From NCBI GenBank assembly GCA_022579005.1, contig MU401538.1, positions 89,268-153,267 on the forward strand: a DNA stretch of 64,000 nucleotides, in the 5' to 3' direction. The DNA is from Poronia punctata. Lineage: Eukaryota; Ascomycota; Sordariomycetes; Xylariales; Xylariaceae. Position numbers and translations under genes: made by a program. Below are positions 10,982-21,535 of the stretch, one piece after another (the first letter of the stretch is position 1; every line of letters starts with the position of its first letter). The notes beneath the pieces are model-generated. The model searched no databases, was not told where the DNA came from, and saw only the letters and a program-made list of their open reading frames with translations.

Positions 10982-11719
10982 TTGACGCAGTTTGCCGTAT
11001 TATGCCTATTTCAACCGGGGGATCCGGGACCATATGGCTTTATATTATGAACCTCGAGTCACAACACCAGGAACTCTCCACGGCCGTGGGACAAAGGACG
11101 GCTGCAGAACTGACCGAATCCGGACTCGTTCGGTAGTGGAATACTGTTCGCCGAGGGAAGGGGTTCGGCGCTCCGGACTCTAACGCGTCCGAGCCAAGGA
11201 GAATACGAAGGGGCCGCGTGAGACTTAACAGTCCTCCAGAGATCACTACAGCATATCCCCGGCTACCATTAAAGAGGCCCACCTCCAGAGTCCACGGTCA
11301 CATCAGATATGAGGTGGTTGCGGGTTGACATCGGGAACTAGTAGGGCACGCGACGGAAATTCGCGTGTCCGCAGATTGGTGACCACGAACGCCGCTTCTT
11401 GATCCGGTTATAAGCCTGCTTTCGAAGTTAGACAGAAAATTAAGGAAACAAGAGCCATGCGTAATTTGGTCTATTCTATCACAATCTCGACAAACTAGTC
11501 ATATCAGCATATGTCTCGCCGTCTTTATCTCTATTTAACACTCCATGCGCCAATAGCGATACCAGCGATAACTTGGCAGATGGTCCTCAATTCCATAGCA
11601 GATGTTGATCTTGGCAATGCCTGTTTCTAACATCCTCTGAACAATGTCTCGAGAAAGTGTCTTCAAACTGAAGGTCGGGGTGAAAGGACGGGTTGTGGCC
11701 TAGTGCTTTCCTTGCTACT
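10982..11719. other. 3' region between convergent genes, no gene seen
   Basis: Short frames occur on both strands (for example minus strand 11040-11282) without family features. The region should contain the 3' ends of the small TM protein gene and of UBP6. Confidence 0.5.
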
Positions 11720-13455
11720 TTACGTGCTAGCATTCTCAGCCGTGGGCAGCTGGATCGCCTTGTATAGCAGAATGAGTGCCGAGTGAGATTCTCCGCCTCC
11801 GGCCAGGGCGTCAATCTTATCGGATTCAACTTCGGTAACCTTGTCATCGTTGAACCACCACCACTTTCCATCCTCTTCTAGACGTTTACCCGTCTTAGGA
11901 TCTACCGGCGCAGTCTTCTTGACGTAGGCTGTATAGTGACCACTGTCCGCGCTCGCTCCCTGATGTGTAACTACGCCGCGCAGCTCATAAAGGCCCGACT
12001 GGTTCGCACCCTCATCTTTGACCAGGTCGGAATCGATCAGCGCGCTCAGCTCCTTCTTCATCGCCAGGACCTGCGCATCGCGCTCGGCATCAATCTCGGC
12101 ATCTGTCTTGTACGTCTCCGTCATCTCCACATCGCCGTCGGCTCCGCCCTTCTTCTGATCTTTCTTGTCATCCTTCTTCTTCGAGCTCGAGCCCCCGAGA
12201 CCGTCATCATCGCCCTCAGCGATTCTCTTACGTCTCTTACGAGCCCGTTCGACATCCTCGACTTCTTTACGAATCTCCCGCACCTTGTCTCTGACAGGGA
12301 CAAGAAGCTTCTTGAGATTGTCATCGCAAAATTCCACCACATCCAACTCATGTGGGAAGGTAACCTTGCGCATGATCTTGGCTTTCTTCTGGGTCTCGCG
12401 CTTCCAGAAGAAGCGGACAAAGTGAACGGTCAAATACTTGGGTAGGCGTGTAATCTTCGATGTCTTGGTGTAGGTAGCCTCACGGCCAAGCACTTCCGAT
12501 CGTTTCTCCAGTTTCTCCTTGAGTCCGTTTACGATGCCGTCCCGCAGGTGATTCGTGCTGCTGTCGATGTGGCAGTTTAGTTTCAAAAAGCCATCTTTGG
12601 AGACGACCGGTTTCTCTCCCGCTTCAACGGCTCCTAGCTCATCACACACTAGCTCCGAGGTAAACTGCCCAGACATGTACTTCTCAATAAAGGATGCGTC
12701 GCTCGTGGCGTCGGAGGCATCTTTAACACGTAGTTTCTGGCGAATCTGAGAAAGAATCTGAGACCAAGCCTCTTCAGCATCCTGTTGTGCAAATCCGGCA
12801 CCGGTGCGTGAGCGTTCGGCAAATTGCGGGTATAGATCTCGAAGAGCGGCGAGGAAAGTGTGTGGAACGTATGCTTCCTGGGTTTCCGACATGTATTTAT
12901 AGGTGTCTCGTAACTGTCGTGTCAGATCAAGCTGAGGTAGGGTCCCTGTAGAACTAGCGCTCGGCGGCTCGTATTTCGATAGAGCGTCTTGTAGCTCGGG
13001 TATGGCTCGCAATGCTTGGAGCGTTGAGTTGAGATAACAGGTGTTCCCAAGGTTCGAAAGACCTGCGGGTATAGCGCCGAGTTGTCGAGCAGCTTCAGCT
13101 TCGGTCATATCTTCAAGGAACTTGACTGGTTCTGCTGGTCGAACAAGAGTGTTGGCATCGCCCGCCGGAGTTCCCATCATCATTATTGTTTGTCCAGGCT
13201 TCAGATTAAATTTGCTCATCGGCGTGTCATCTTTCAAGATACTCTTCAACAAGACCTTCTGACGGTCGGGTTCGACGCCTGTGAGGCTGTAGAGCTGGAA
13301 TTTGAACACTTCGCCAGTTGATTCGGGATCTACTTCCACCTCATATTTCTTGCCTTGATGTTTCACGATAACTGTTCAAATGTTTGTTAGCACAATAGAC
13401 AAAAGAAAGGCAAAGGGAGTAGCTGGCATTGGTAATTACCTGGTATCGACGCCAT
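11720..13455 (-). CDS. UBP6: Proteasome-associated ubiquitin-specific protease Ubp6/USP14
   Basis: Exon 1 is 16 nt (13455-13440), then intron 13372-13439, then one long exon 13371-11720, giving 555 residues. The N-terminus MASIPVIVKHQGKKYEVEVD begins a ubiquitin-like domain (about residues 5-78) that docks family members on the proteasome base. The USP catalytic domain follows: Cys box GLSNLGNTCYLNSTLQAL with Cys near residue 117, and His box VVTHQGASADSGHYTAYVKK with His near 484, followed by KWWWFNDDKV. A Lys/Asp-rich insert (RKRRKRIAEGDDDG and KKKDDKKDQKKGG) lies before the His box. Domain order and length match Ubp6/USP14, which trims ubiquitin from proteasome-bound substrates. It is divergently transcribed from ARPC4. 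Confidence 0.95.
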
Positions 13456-14190
13456 TTTGTACGTAGGTACCGCTGAAGGGCTTTACAAGCACGAGTCTAT
13501 TAAGCTTTAGATGCTCAGGTTTGAAGTGATATCAGATGGGTCCCAAATGGAAACTGATATTGAAGCGGCAGGTTATAATCTTGGGGGAGGTGAGCAGCCG
13601 GTACCTCTTCGTTGCTGGTTGTTCAAAGTAAAATGTAGGGTCCAGCAGGCAAACTTAACATTCGTCACCCAATAACACAGGGACCTGATCCATCTGTTTC
13701 CACGGCCGATGGCCACAGGCGGTACCTGCTATCCAGTACTTGAAGGTACCTTACCAGAGCTTGCTGCGGAGCAAACCTAACTCGAAGGGAGGCAGGTACG
13801 TTAGCGGGGTATTCTAGCGGGGTAACATTGATATTGTAGGTAGGTACTTGGGTACATAAAGGAAGCGGCAAGGCACAGCCCTGTCAAGCCACAAGCTGAC
13901 GTCACGTGCGCTAACCCGACCAAGAGTCCAACTGAAGTTACCGTTGTGCAACCCTCTCAGCCCCAACCATTATCGGCGGTGCAGTGGTAGGCAGGTAACA
14001 GCTCAGGACGCCGTAGGTAGCAAGGCCGTTTGTTGATTGACAGGGCCGGTTCGTATGCTGTCGCATCGCACCGCATCCCCCACATCATAATTCAACGACA
14101 CCAACGAATACAGCTCTCTACTTTTGCGGCTCGGTCTCCCAAGACCAACTCCCGTCTCTCCCATACCCCTCTCGTCATCCTCTCGTCATC
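13456..14190. promoter_or_regulatory. Divergent promoter, UBP6 and ARPC4
   Basis: These 735 bases between the two start codons must hold both promoters. They contain a composite TGACGTCACGTG element (13897-13908), several TAGGTA words near 13839-13853, and a pyrimidine-rich segment just before the ARPC4 start (14110-14190), typical of fungal core promoters and leaders. Confidence 0.6.
13897..13908. promoter_or_regulatory. Overlapping CRE (TGACGTCA) and E-box (CACGTG)
   Basis: The palindromic bZIP site TGACGTCA (13897-13904) overlaps the palindromic bHLH/bZIP core CACGTG (13903-13908). In fungi these cores are read by ATF/CREB-type bZIP factors and by Cbf1-type or related factors respectively. 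It lies about 280 bases from the ARPC4 start and about 550 from the UBP6 start. Function is inferred from motif identity only. Confidence 0.45.
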
Positions 14191-14962
14191 ATGGTAGGTA
14201 TCTCTCCTGATGACCTTCACCGACCCCCCCTTATAGTCCATGTCTCCTAACTCGAATGCGCCCAGTCTCAATCCCTCCGGCCTTATCTCCAGTGCGTCCG
14301 GAGCTCCGTCACAGCCGCTCTGTGTCTGTCCAACTTCGCCTCCCAGACCGCCGAACGACACAATGTTCCGGAGATCGAAGCCCAGACGTCGCCCGAGTTA
14401 TTATTAACTCCGTTAGTGATTGCGCGTAACGAGAACGAGAAGGTCCTCATCGAGCCGAGCGTCAACAGTGTGCGCATCAGCATCAAGATCAAACAGGCCG
14501 ACGAGATCGAAAGCATTCTTGTCCACAAGTTCACTCGGTTCTTGACCCAGAGAGCGGAGGCCTTCTTTATCCTGAGGAGGAAACCAGTCAAGGTCCGTTG
14601 CCCGCAGCAAGGACAGCTTCTTGCCAGTGAGGTTCGATTTCCAGGGCATACTAACACTGAGTTACCAGGGCTACGATATCTCTTTCCTGATAACGAACTT
14701 CCACACGGAAGAAATGTTGAAGCATAAGCTAGTCGACTTTATTATCCAGTTCATGGAGGAAGTTGACAAAGAGATCTCTGAAATGAAGTTATTCGTTCGT
14801 CCACCTTCCCCCAGTGCCGAACCTTTTCCAAAAATGCAGGGTGCTGACCGCCACATAGTTGAATGCAAGAGCGCGTTTCGTAGCTGAGTCTTTCCTAACT
14901 CCTGTGAGTCTCTCCCTCCTACAGGCAAGTTCTCCAGCTAAACTACTATTTAGTTTGATTAA
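14191..14962 (+). CDS. ARPC4: Arp2/3 complex subunit 4 (ARPC4, p20)
   Basis: Five coding exons: 14191-14193 (only the ATG), 14266-14592, 14669-14794, 14859-14903 and 14954-14962 (TTT GAT TAA), giving 169 residues, the usual length of this subunit. Introns carry clear branch sites (CTCCTAAC, ACTAAC, GCTGACC). The third intron uses a less common GTTCGT donor. Diagnostic blocks are [78 protein letters not shown] and [21 protein letters not shown]4 with ARPC2 forms the structural core of the Arp2/3 complex that nucleates branched actin at endocytic patches. The ATG-only first exon and 9-nt last exon are easily missed by gene predictors. Confidence 0.95.
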
Positions 14963-16206
14963 GGCCGTACGAAGCATAGGGGAAGCCACGATAAAATACA
15001 ATGCATTGGCGTTATGGAGGCCGGCTATAAAGATTATAGGAATAGTGATCAAATCGGCGTACTCGTCAATCATAAAATCTCTAAAGCATATTATTCACAC
15101 AAGATGGGGAAAAGAAATTACCCTGTCCCATTGCATCACTTTCTCGGGCCTTGGGGTGTGGTTAGCTCATTAGTCAGCTGGAGGCAGTCTTGTCTAAACG
15201 AGGCTCCAAAATTCAAGTTCGCCAGCCAAAATTGAGTATCTTCAAACTCAGCAAGATTACCACAGCTACTTTAGAGCTCCCGTTTCCAGTGTTCGACTAC
15301 GGGTTACGTGATGCCATAGTATTTATCAAAGGGGGAGTTCAATGAAGCGTTGCACCCGACGGCGCATATGTCGAGTTTTCAGGCTATCTACACCTATCGA
15401 ATCGACACTCCCGGAATTGGGGCGTGAATAGTTTCGGAAATAGCTAGGAAAGCCGATGGTTGTTGTCACTTTACAGCAATCAACCACTTGCGGGGAGAGT
15501 ATCGTATAGATTATAACACAACGAGAATACTTGCTAGTTGTCTCTCAGGACAGCCCTTGGCCATGCACCCGAGGACTGGGGCCTCTCAAACGTTTGGTGC
15601 AACAAGACATGTTATACCCTCCCCACTAATATTCTCGAATGATTAATACAGTGTTCGGCATCACTGAGATTTCAAATGCGCTGCTATTGACGCATGGTCT
15701 TGTGAGACGTAGTCGGATAATATCCATTCTCCCCTGATTGCTATCAGTTACCCTGGAAAGCAGGTACGGGGGGATCATTGAGATTTCCCTGATCAGTGAT
15801 CACAGCTTGCTAAGACCATGTCTACCTACGTTAGGCAGGCAGGTAGCAGGTACCAGCCACGATAGGTTAGGTAAATAGAATCAAAGCCTTTGGAAGTGTG
15901 ATTGGATTATTTGTTTTGTTTTATTCCAGCTCATAACTACAAGTACGAAAAAAGACTTTTGTAAAGAGCGCTTGGCTGGTAGATTATCTTCTTAAAAGTT
16001 AAGGGGCATCGGGCGCTAATTAATCGGATCCCCCGGGGTGGCCTAACACCACCGATGAGGGGAAACACAAAGGCGGCGGGGGGGGGGGGGGGGGGGTTTG
16101 ATTAAGATTTGGGGCGATAAAAAATAGTTAAAAAAAGTAATAACGGGTGCAACCCCAAGTTTTTGGGGTGTTGGTTTTAAGCCGGGAGGGAGGNNNNNNN
16201 NNNCCG

Positions 16207-16259
<53 letters not shown>

Positions 16260-17032
16260 CCCCCCCCCCCCCCCGGCCGGGGGGCCCCCCCCCCCCCCCC
16301 CCCCTGATTACTATGTGGCGCTCTAATCTATCGTTAATAAAAGTAATATCGGCTGCAACGCCAAGTTTATGCGATGATGCTTTTACGCCGTGAGGGACGG
16401 GGAGGGGGGTGTTGACCTGGCTAGACCTCCATGCTAGGTTAGCTACTGGGGTACCGTAGTGTTGGACTTGGCGCTGTTGGTAGGGCTGGTGATACCCAGT
16501 ATACAGGCCTGGCTGATTTCAACTGAACAGAACTATCTATTTAATGTAAACATGAAGTAATATGAAAGTTTCTGTTTTGCTCTTGTTTAGGTATGTATAA
16601 TAGGTGTATTTTGAACAAGGAGAATTACACCTTTTGGATTTTTTTTTTTTAATACTTCCATCTCAAAGCTATCACTCGTACAGGTGTTTCGCCTTCGAGA
16701 TCGCTAAAATAATAAGTTACCTAGGTACGGAATCCTGTGATGCTGACCTGACGTCGATGATAATGGATTTGTAACATGTAAGCATCAGCTCGAGAGTGGG
16801 GTAATAGGCAACCACTAAAAACAAAGACGTTGATGTTACAGCTTGATTCTTGAGGTAGGTACGTGTAGGTAGCTTCCCAGATTCTCCAACTAACTACCGT
16901 ACTTCCGAATTAAACTGTAAGGCATTACATATTTTACTTTTATTCTCGATCCGCCGTCCCATCTCTTCCTGTGTGTAAAGCTAAGACGTTCAGGTTTCAG
17001 ATTAACAAGGTCGGAGAAAAAGTTCAAGGAGA
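14963..17032. other. Intergenic with assembly gap
   Basis: About 2 kb with no supported gene; reading frames are short and unrecognisable. An N gap with flanking homopolymer artefacts occupies 16078-16304. The last few hundred bases act as the promoter of the fasciclin gene. Confidence 0.55.
16078..16304. other. Scaffold gap flanked by poly-G/poly-C and a duplicated flank
   Basis: From left to right: a G run (16078-16096); about 97 bases (16097-16193) that are a corrupted copy of 16303-16400; ten N (16194-16203); and about 100 bases of nearly pure C (16204-16304). The two copies align without gaps. Most differences in the left copy repeat a neighbouring base. This points to low-quality contig ends, not biology. 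Confidence 0.85.
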
Positions 17033-18819
17033 ATGCGTTATACTAAATTCCTTCCCTTCGTGGCTGCGACAGCCACGGCCATCGTCATCCCCGATGAGAC
17101 GACGGCACAGCAGCTTGCCCTAGAAGTAGGGGGACCGGTTGAGAAGGCATTTTCCAAGTCGTTGGACGCTCTGCATTCGGTAGCCGACAGCGTTCATGAT
17201 GTCGTCGAAGAGGTTACGCACAGGCTTGACATTGACGATGATTCCTTCGACATCGATCCTCTTGGTTCGCTTCTCGACGGTCACTATAATGGCGTACAAG
17301 ATGCTGTGGACGGCGTAGAAGAAGAGGCCGGGTTCCCGGGCCACCCGCATCGACATCCGAACCCGACAAACCTAACAATATACCAAGCAATACAAGCTTC
17401 AAATTATACCAAAAGATTTGCGGCGCTCGTGGATGACTTCCCAGACATTGTCGAGTTGCTAAACAGCACCTCGTCCAACATCACAGCTTTCGTTCCCGTT
17501 GACAAGGCCTTTGAGCGTCTCCCCGAGGACTATAAGCCGCCCAAGGAATTCATAGAAGCTCTTCTTCAATATCATGTCGCACCGGAGCTTTACCAATCAC
17601 ACCGACTCTTTGTTTCGCATACTTTACCCACGACTCTTAAAAGCAAGGCGCTGGGTGGGCGCCCTCAGAGATTGAGAGTCAATGTCCAGCTAGGACTGAG
17701 GATCAACCTTTTCACACGGATACTAGTGGGAAACCTGGTAAGCTCAATTCTTTCAACACTTTTGTCCTCTGCTGTTATATTCGGCATAGTCCATATGGTA
17801 TTTTCTACTCGTATGTTTCCTACTCAAGCTAGAGAGAGAAAAAAATAGAAGCAAAACAAAACTGTCTCCCGAGCGTGAGTCGAACACGCGACCTGTGGAT
17901 CTCTTAAGTTTTCAATTACAGTCCATCGCTCTACCAACTGAGCTATCAGGAGAAAACGTGATAGGCTTGCCTTGTCATGTTGATCGAGAATTGCAGAGTT
18001 AACCTTCCACATGAACAGATGGCAAAGAATGGTGTAATTCATGGCATCGACCGTATATTAGTGCCGCCGCCAACGGTGAGAAGGGATATTTCGGGTGTCC
18101 CGTCTATGTTTTCCACTCTGGAGCTAGCGGCTCTCAAGACTGGGCTTCTCCCCCATCACGACCACGGCCATCATGGTCACCATGGCAAGGATGGAGAGGA
18201 TGGCCAGGATGAACAAGAAAATGGTGGCCACGATCATGATAAAGATGGTCACCACCACTTGACGGGTCTCACTGTCTTCGCCCCCGATAACCTTGCTTGG
18301 GTCAAGCTTGGACCTGCTGCCAACTTCTTTCTGTTCAACACGGAAAAGGGCCTTGGTTATCTTCGCGCATTGTTGAAGTATCACATCGTGGTGAACGAGA
18401 CATTGTATTCCGACGCATATTACGGGCTAAAGGAAGATTCCGAAGAGTCGTTTGAGAATCAATCCAAGGGAGGCTCTTTCCATGTCGATCTGCCAACATT
18501 ACTCGGCGACAGGAGCCTATCGATCGACATCGTCCGGCATTACAGTATTTTTAACATGCGAGTCAACGGGTACACGAACGTGGCGCTTCTAGACTGCCTC
18601 GCTTATGATGGCGTTGTGCAGGTCCTCCACTCAGTGCTTATCCCTCCCCGCGATCCTAAGCAGGGAAGCAGCAGCCACTGGGAGGGAGAGATATCCGTTG
18701 ATGAACTCGTTGAAAGGCTGCAGCCCTACGTCGAAGAGGAATACTCGGATTATGGCGAGACAACCGAAACCGATCCCAGTTCTCCCAATGATAAGGAACA
18801 GGAGGTGGGTGAGCTATAA
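17033..18819 (+). CDS. Secreted protein with two fasciclin (FAS1) domains
   Basis: Exon 1 17033-17737 and exon 2 18019-18819 give 501 residues. The intron 17738-18018 has a GTAAGC donor and CAG acceptor (phase 0) and joins LFTRILVGNL to MAKNGVIHGIDRILVPPP, the conserved end of a FAS1 domain. The N-terminus MRYTKFLPFVAATATAIVIP is a likely signal peptide. FAS1 domain 1 (about 115-255) contains LTIYQAIQASNYTKRFAALV and ITAFVPVDKAFERLP. Domain 2 (about 265-450) contains MFSTLELAALKTG, LTVFAPDNLAWVKLG, LLKYHIVVNETLYSD and YDGVVQVLHSVLIPP. A His/Asp/Gly-rich insert (HHDHGHHGHHGKDGEDG and on) interrupts domain 2. FAS1 proteins mediate adhesion at the cell surface or wall; no GPI signal is evident, since the C-terminus is acidic. 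A tRNA gene lies antisense in the intron. Confidence 0.9.
17865..17952 (-). tRNA. tRNA-Tyr (GTA) with 15-nt intron
   Basis: The reverse complement folds as a cloverleaf. The acceptor stem CTCCTGA/TCGGGAG has A73. The D arm is GCTCAGTTGGTAGAGC and the T arm GCGTG-TTCGACT-CACGC. The anticodon loop CTGTAAA gives GUA for Tyr. A 15-nt intron follows position 37, the canonical place and expected for eukaryotic tRNA-Tyr. The anticodon stem has one A-C mismatch at its base (27/43). Mature length is 73 nt. The gene lies inside the intron of the fasciclin gene, on the opposite strand. Confidence 0.93.
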
Positions 18820-19349
18820 GGTCTCGTCCCGTACGATGAGGTTACACCGAAATATCTTGTTGGGAGGTGGGGATGATGACGGTAGGGATAATGAAATGTG
18901 ACGGAAAAATCTAGGTTGAGCTTTTATTGCCCAGGCTGTTGAGATTCGATGGCAACTGGGGGTTTCTTGTGTAGTTTGTGGCCCCTAGTGGAATAAATAC
19001 CTTCATTTAGCAGGACGTTGTATTATTTATCGAATAAGGGGGAAGCACCCCAGAAGAGAAGACAAGACAGTAAAATATAAGCAATGGACATCTGTATATT
19101 ATTGAAGCCACATTAAATACCGCTTTTGTATTTCCTTGCCGGTTCAACTGCAACGAATAATCCACGCACCTTGTTGTGATGCACAGATATCCCCAGTAAG
19201 TAGCTTATTTACTATACCTTGGGCTCTAATACCAGGGTAGATTTCGCAGCAAAGTCGGCAAAGGCGAGTTACTCCATACGATATAGGAGCCCTACCTACC
19301 TCAGACTTAACCCGTCGCGTCCCGTCCCGTCCCATTCTCATCCTCGTCC
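18820..19349. other. 3' region between convergent genes
   Basis: Separates the stop codons of the fasciclin gene and the Rad51-like gene. No coding signal; the 3' processing signals of both genes are expected here. Confidence 0.55.
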
Positions 19350-21535
19350 TCATCCCCCTCTTCCCCCAGGAAAAGAATCAACGATCCTAACACCACCACG
19401 CACATCAACAGGCGTCCATCTCTGTTCGCGATTCGGCCGAGACGGCGGACGTTCAACTACACCATCATTATCCATCAACATCATCATCATAACTTCTTCC
19501 CCTTTCCAAGCCCCCAGCTCATCGAGCAAGACCTCGACGACCCAGGCATATCTGACGACATCTTTCATCCCCGGAGTAACGGCTGCCTCTGCATCTTCCC
19601 TTGTTCGAGGGACCCTTGTACATAAGATGTGTAAGTCGAGGAATTGCGCAAATACGGCGCCGAAGGAGGGTTTTTTGTATTGTTGTTGTCCGCCGCGACT
19701 ACTAGTAGTGCCTCCTGCTCCTGCTGGGTAATACCCGCCACCGCGTCCTACTCCTGGGGCATGGTTAAAGATGGAGCGGAGGGTTGGGTCGGGATGTTTC
19801 CCGGTAGGGAGGGGGGTTTGGTTTTTTGTGGGTGGGTGGTGGTTGTTGTTATTGTTATTATTATTATTTGGTTGGGGATGATTTCCTTCTTGTTCTTTTT
19901 CTCCTCGTCGTGGTGAGGGTGAGGTGGTGCTGTTGAGGAGCATGATTAAAGTCCCTGATGTTCGCGCTAGGTCGCGGAGATGTAGGGATAGGAGTTGTAG
20001 GTCTGTGTGTGCGGAGGATTTGGTGCGGTTGGTGAAGAGTGTTGTTAGGAGGGCGGAGAAGTGCGTTATTATTATTATATCTGGGGGGGATGTTGTTGGT
20101 TTTGTGTCTGTGTCTGTGTCTGTGTCTGTGTCTTCTTTTGAGGGGGGTGATGATGTGTTGTTGTCTGGTTTAGTATCTTGGGTATTGGGTTCTGGAGTTG
20201 GATCGGGAACTGGAACTGAAGCTGCTGCTGCTGCTGCTGGGTTTATATCCACGGTAGGTATTATAGCGGGCAAAGGATCTTCACCATCTCCTTCCGTATC
20301 TTCTATATGTCCTGTGGCGGACGGAGAACGGGAGAGTGCTGCGAATGTGGCCGAATCAATGGATGATAAAGGAGACGAAGAGAGTTCTGGTCCTTCTTCC
20401 CCGTCCTCTTCCTCCTCCTCGTCCTCGTCCTCGCTATCTCGTATCTCTGTCTTGCGCGGCATCGGTCGTATTTGTGTGCTAATCCGCAATGGTGGTAGAC
20501 TTGTAACCGGCCCTGATGAAGAAGAAGGCGTCCGCTCTGGGGAAGGCTGCAGCTTTACAGGACTTTTTACACCACTACTATCCTTGTCATCCTTCCCATC
20601 CGTCTCAGCTTCTATACTGCTTTTGACTCGAGACGGGAGTTCTTCTCGCTGATCAGAGTCGACAACAGTCCCCTCCCTTTTCTTTCCCTCTTTCCTCTCA
20701 TTAGCTTCAGGAGTGGGCTCCAGTTCATGAAGCACCTCCCACAAGCCCTCGATATCGAATACTCTAGAGATGGAGATAGCTTCCAGACATTTTCTCAGCT
20801 CACCTGCAACAGCAGGATTTCCGAGACCGAGTTTGCTCTGGGCCTGAGCACGAATGACATCTCGCAATATGGGCAGGATTCCCGTAGTTGGTAAAGTCGT
20901 CACAACAACTACTTTTGGTTTATTCCCCTGGCTAGAATCCCTGTTGGGGGCATTTCCATTTCCGAAAACCAGAGCTCGGGCAACAGTTTGAAGACCTAGC
21001 TAGGTAAATAATCTTGTTAGCTGTTGCTAGGTTGAACCCCTCGAGACGAGAAAAAAGGTTATAGAAAAAGAAGTTGTCTGGAAATGATTATAGCTGATAC
21101 AAAATGGAATGTAGTGCTGCCTGGATTATACAAGATGCGATGCCAAGTTGTGCATGTATAAAGCAGGACCTCATATCGACTTGTTAAACTGTGACATTCT
21201 TCGTATCTCACTTAACATAAGCATACCATGGACTAATCCATCGCAAATACGGTATACCTCGATGGGAAATAGAGATACAAACAAGAAAAAAAGGTCAAAA
21301 TACTACTCACCAAAACACCAAAATTTACATCCTCAGCACTAACACCGACAACACACTCCCTCTCAAACCCACCACCCAGCAACACATTATCATCGATGCC
21401 AGGGCAGCCTGTGGCTATACAGCCCCTCCTGTAGAGACTCTGTCGACGCTCAATCTCTAGTTTAAAGAGCGTAGCGCCCGATATAGGCACCGGCACCGGC
21501 TCCGGCACGGACAGTGTTGGGTCTGTTTCCATCAC
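19350..21535 (-). CDS. Rad51-paralogue-like RecA-fold protein lacking canonical Walker A
   Basis: Exon 1 21535-21311, intron 21000-21310 (GTGAGT donor, GCTAAC branch, CTAG acceptor, phase 0) and exon 2 20999-19350 give 624 residues (a second Met lies one codon in). The start RRQSLYRRGCIATGCPGIDD then LLGGGFERECVVGV is the classic lead-in of Rad51/RecA-like ATPases (TGC...LDxLLGGG). Where GxxxxGKT is expected, it reads GVSAEDVN (residues 64-71). A strand like Walker B (DIIIITHFSALLTTLF) and the following LLSLHLRDLARTSGTLIMLLN fit the RecA core of Rad51 paralogues. A long Ser/Asp/Glu-rich insert with a (DT)n repeat and an Asn run separates the core halves. Such ATPase-dead paralogues (Psy3/Csm2 or XRCC2-like) usually assist Rad51 filaments; that role is inferred. 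No closer assignment is safe. Confidence 0.72.

Noticed and set aside
16204..16304. Poly-C block as a real G-quadruplex or telomere-like element
   Set aside because: It abuts an N gap and mirrors a G run on the other side, with a corrupted duplicate between; sequencing artefact is the better explanation.
19924..20652. 242-codon plus-strand frame with long Ser and Val runs
   Set aside because: It is the antisense image of the Ser/Asp/Glu-rich insert of the Rad51-like gene, kept open by codon repeats.
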